Below the pieces are notes generated by a model. The model was not told the origin of the DNA, did not search any database, and worked only from the letters and a program-made list of their open reading frames with translations. Shown one piece after another: positions 5,623 through 7,086 of a DNA stretch of 7,086 nucleotides (position 1 is its first letter; each line of letters starts with the position of its first letter). The stretch is from Phycisphaerales bacterium UBA7812 (GTDB lineage: Bacteria; Planctomycetota; Phycisphaerae; Phycisphaerales; UBA1924), in assembly GCA_002480345.1 (NCBI GenBank), contig DLBY01000017.1:33958-41043 (forward strand), written 5' to 3'. Position numbers and translations under genes: made by a program.

Positions 5623-6861
5623 ATGAGCTTTGATCCCATCCGGTCGTTGGCGGCGGTGCAGCACGAGTTCGGCGAGCACGGCGGCGTGAACATGTCCATC
5701 GAAGCCTCCACCACCTTCACGGTGATGGATGCGAAGACAATGCCCGCGATCTTCGCGGGCGCCGTCGGGCCCGACACCGGGGGATGCTACCTCTACGGGC
5801 GGCACTTCAACCCCACGGTCTATGTGCTGGGACGCTATCTCGCGGCGCTGGAGGGCACGGAGGCGGCGTATTGCACCGCCTCGGGCATGGGCGCCATCGC
5901 GGGCGCCGTCTTCCAGCATGTGCGACCGGGCGACGAGATCGTCAGCGCGCGCACGGTGTACGGCGGCACCCACGCGCTCTTCGAGCACTTCATGCCCGAA
6001 CGCATGGGCGTGACGGTCCGCTTCGTGGACGCGACCAACACCGACGAGGTGCGGGCCGCGATGACCTCGCGCACGAAGGCGGTCTATTGCGAAACGGTCT
6101 CCAACCCGACCCTGACGGTCGCGGACATCCCGGCGCTCGCGGAGATCGCGCACGAGCGGGAGGCCGCATTGATCGTGGACAACACCTTCTCCCCGCTGAT
6201 CGTCAGCCCCGCGCAGCTCGGCGCGGATGTTGTCGTCCACTCGATGACCAAGTTCATCAGCGGCGGGTCGGACATCATCGCGGGCGCCGTGTGCGGCTCG
6301 CGCGACTTCGTGACCTCGCTGATGGACCCCCACCACGGGTCGCTGATGCTGCTGGGGCCCACGATGCACCCCTCCGCGGCGTTCGACCTGTCGCTGCGCC
6401 TGCCCCACCTGGGCCTGCGGATGCGCGAGCACAGCGCGCGTGCCCTGCTGTTCGCGGAGCGGCTCGAGGGGCTGGGCGTGCCGGTCTGGTACCCGGGCCT
6501 CCCGGGGCACGAGGGGCACGAGCGCCTGGCGCGGATGATGAACCCGGGATTCGGGATGGGGGGCATCTTCGGGATCGACCTGGGCGCGCGCGACGCGGCG
6601 TTCGAGTTCATGGACTATCTCCAGAACACCCACCGGTTCGGCTACGACGCGGTCAGCCTCGGATACTTCGACACGCTCATGAGCTGCTCGGGCGCCTCGA
6701 CCTCGAGCGAACTCAGCGAGGACGAGCAGCGCGCCGCGGGGATCCGGCCCGGGTTCGTGCGCATCTCCATCGGCTACACCGGCGATGTCGAGGACCGCTG
6801 GGCGCAGTTCGAGGACGCGCTCAAGCATGTCGGCGCGATCCCGCGGTCCGCGGCGGGCTGA
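5623..6861 (+). CDS. PLP-dependent methionine gamma-lyase-like enzyme (Cys/Met metabolism family)
   Basis: The 412-residue product is a full-length fold-type I PLP enzyme of the cystathionine gamma-synthase/methionine gamma-lyase family. The PLP lysine is K210 in HSMTKFISGG. D186 (VDNTF) should contact the pyridine nitrogen, SGMGAI (87-92) the cofactor phosphate, Y113 (TVYGGTH) should stack on PLP, and R380 (VRISIGY) should bind the substrate carboxylate. Y58 and R60 in YGRHFNPT match the YxR motif given by the neighbouring subunit. Several long blocks (EFGEHGGVNMSIEAS, PTLTVADIP, LMLLGPTM, PHLGLRMREH, SLGYFDTLMSCSGASTSSEL) match plant methionine gamma-lyase as I remember it. The likely reaction is methionine to methanethiol, 2-oxobutyrate and ammonia. 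The active-site cysteine of Pseudomonas MGL (C116) is Gly115 here, as I recall for plants, so substrate choice is not certain; cystathionine or homocysteine cleavage is an alternative. The neighbour metG also uses methionine. Confidence 0.92.
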   Translation: MSFDPIRSLAAVQHEFGEHGGVNMSIEASTTFTVMDAKTMPAIFAGAVGPDTGGCYLYGRHFNPTVYVLGRYLAALEGTEAAYCTASGMGAIAGAVFQHVRPGDEIVSARTVYGGTHALFEHFMPERMGVTVRFVDATNTDEVRAAMTSRTKAVYCETVSNPTLTVADIPALAEIAHEREAALIVDNTFSPLIVSPAQLGADVVVHSMTKFISGGSDIIAGAVCGSRDFVTSLMDPHHGSLMLLGPTMHPSAAFDLSLRLPHLGLRMREHSARALLFAERLEGLGVPVWYPGLPGHEGHERLARMMNPGFGMGGIFGIDLGARDAAFEFMDYLQNTHRFGYDAVSLGYFDTLMSCSGASTSSELSEDEQRAAGIRPGFVRISIGYTGDVEDRWAQFEDALKHVGAIPRSAAG

Positions 6862-6891
6862 GACCCACGACTCGCGGCGCTCCGTTCCCGG

Positions 6892-7086
6892 TCAGGCGCG
6901 GATGTCGATCTGCGCGCTCCGCTCGCGCCGGCGGGCGTCGTCGGCACGGCCCTGCTCACGATCGGCGAGCACCCCCGCCTCCGGATCGCCCGCCCGCTGG
7001 TCGGCGCGAAAGTCCGCGGTGCGACGCTCCGCGTTGCGCGCCACGCGCTCGGCGTCCGCCTGCTCGCGCCGTTCGATCGCGCGGAG
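6892..7086 (-). CDS. C-terminal end of a charged Ala/Arg-rich protein (partial)
   Basis: The frame is open from the window edge to a TGA at 6892-6894, giving 64 residues; the start lies outside the window. Nearly every codon ends in G or C, like the genes around it. The visible part is Ala/Arg/Glu/Asp-rich with no hydrophobic stretch, probably helical or coiled, and ends in SAQIDIRA. It converges on the lyase gene with only 30 nt between the stops and no clear terminator hairpin there. I do not recognise the family. Chance openness in GC-rich DNA is possible. Confidence 0.55.
   Translation of the reverse strand, partial: LRAIERREQADAERVARNAERRTADFRADQRAGDPEAGVLADREQGRADDARRRERSAQIDIRA

Noticed and set aside
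3295..6828. A 1177-codon open frame on the minus strand, antisense to metG and the lyase gene and running into the sigma gene
   Set aside because: Very high GC removes stop codons from antisense frames. Its product is Arg/Val/Gly/His-rich with no domain, while the opposite strand encodes two well-recognised enzymes.

Overview
This GC-rich window looks like bacterial chromosome from the Planctomycetota, most likely the Phycisphaerae. That placement is inferred from four things: near-saturated G/C at third codon positions; an ECF sigma factor followed by an anti-sigma-like membrane protein without a zinc motif; a large secreted TPR protein whose N-terminal block resembles planctomycete secreted proteins as I remember them; and a methionine gamma-lyase of the kind found in plants. 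No mobile element, CRISPR array, tRNA or rRNA was seen.

Left half (minus strand, read right to left): an ECF RNA polymerase sigma factor (3074-3661), an unusually long 364-nt untranslated gap with two GC-rich hairpins (2710-3073), a one-pass membrane protein that is probably its anti-sigma factor (1690-2709), a 206-nt gap holding a promoter candidate, and a secreted protein with an acidic linker and a TPR-like C-terminal part (start at 1483, running off the left edge). The natural reading is an envelope-sensing circuit: sigma factor, membrane-tethered regulator with a cysteine-containing outer domain, and a co-oriented exported protein that may be a target.

Right half (plus strand, divergent from the sigma gene): methionyl-tRNA synthetase metG (3805-5541), a hairpin terminator candidate, and a PLP-dependent methionine gamma-lyase-like enzyme (5623-6861). 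Both genes have a -10-like hexamer exactly 6 nt before the ATG and no Shine-Dalgarno sequence, so both look leaderless. One enzyme charges methionine onto tRNA and the other probably breaks methionine down. At the right edge the C-terminal end of a charged, Ala/Arg-rich protein (6892-7086, minus strand) converges on the lyase.

The most notable points are the paired leaderless promoters, the structured gap between sigma and anti-sigma genes, the zinc-free anti-sigma candidate with five extracytoplasmic cysteines, and the palindrome-rich divergent promoter between sigma and metG. I see no clear evidence of a wholly new multi-gene system here.
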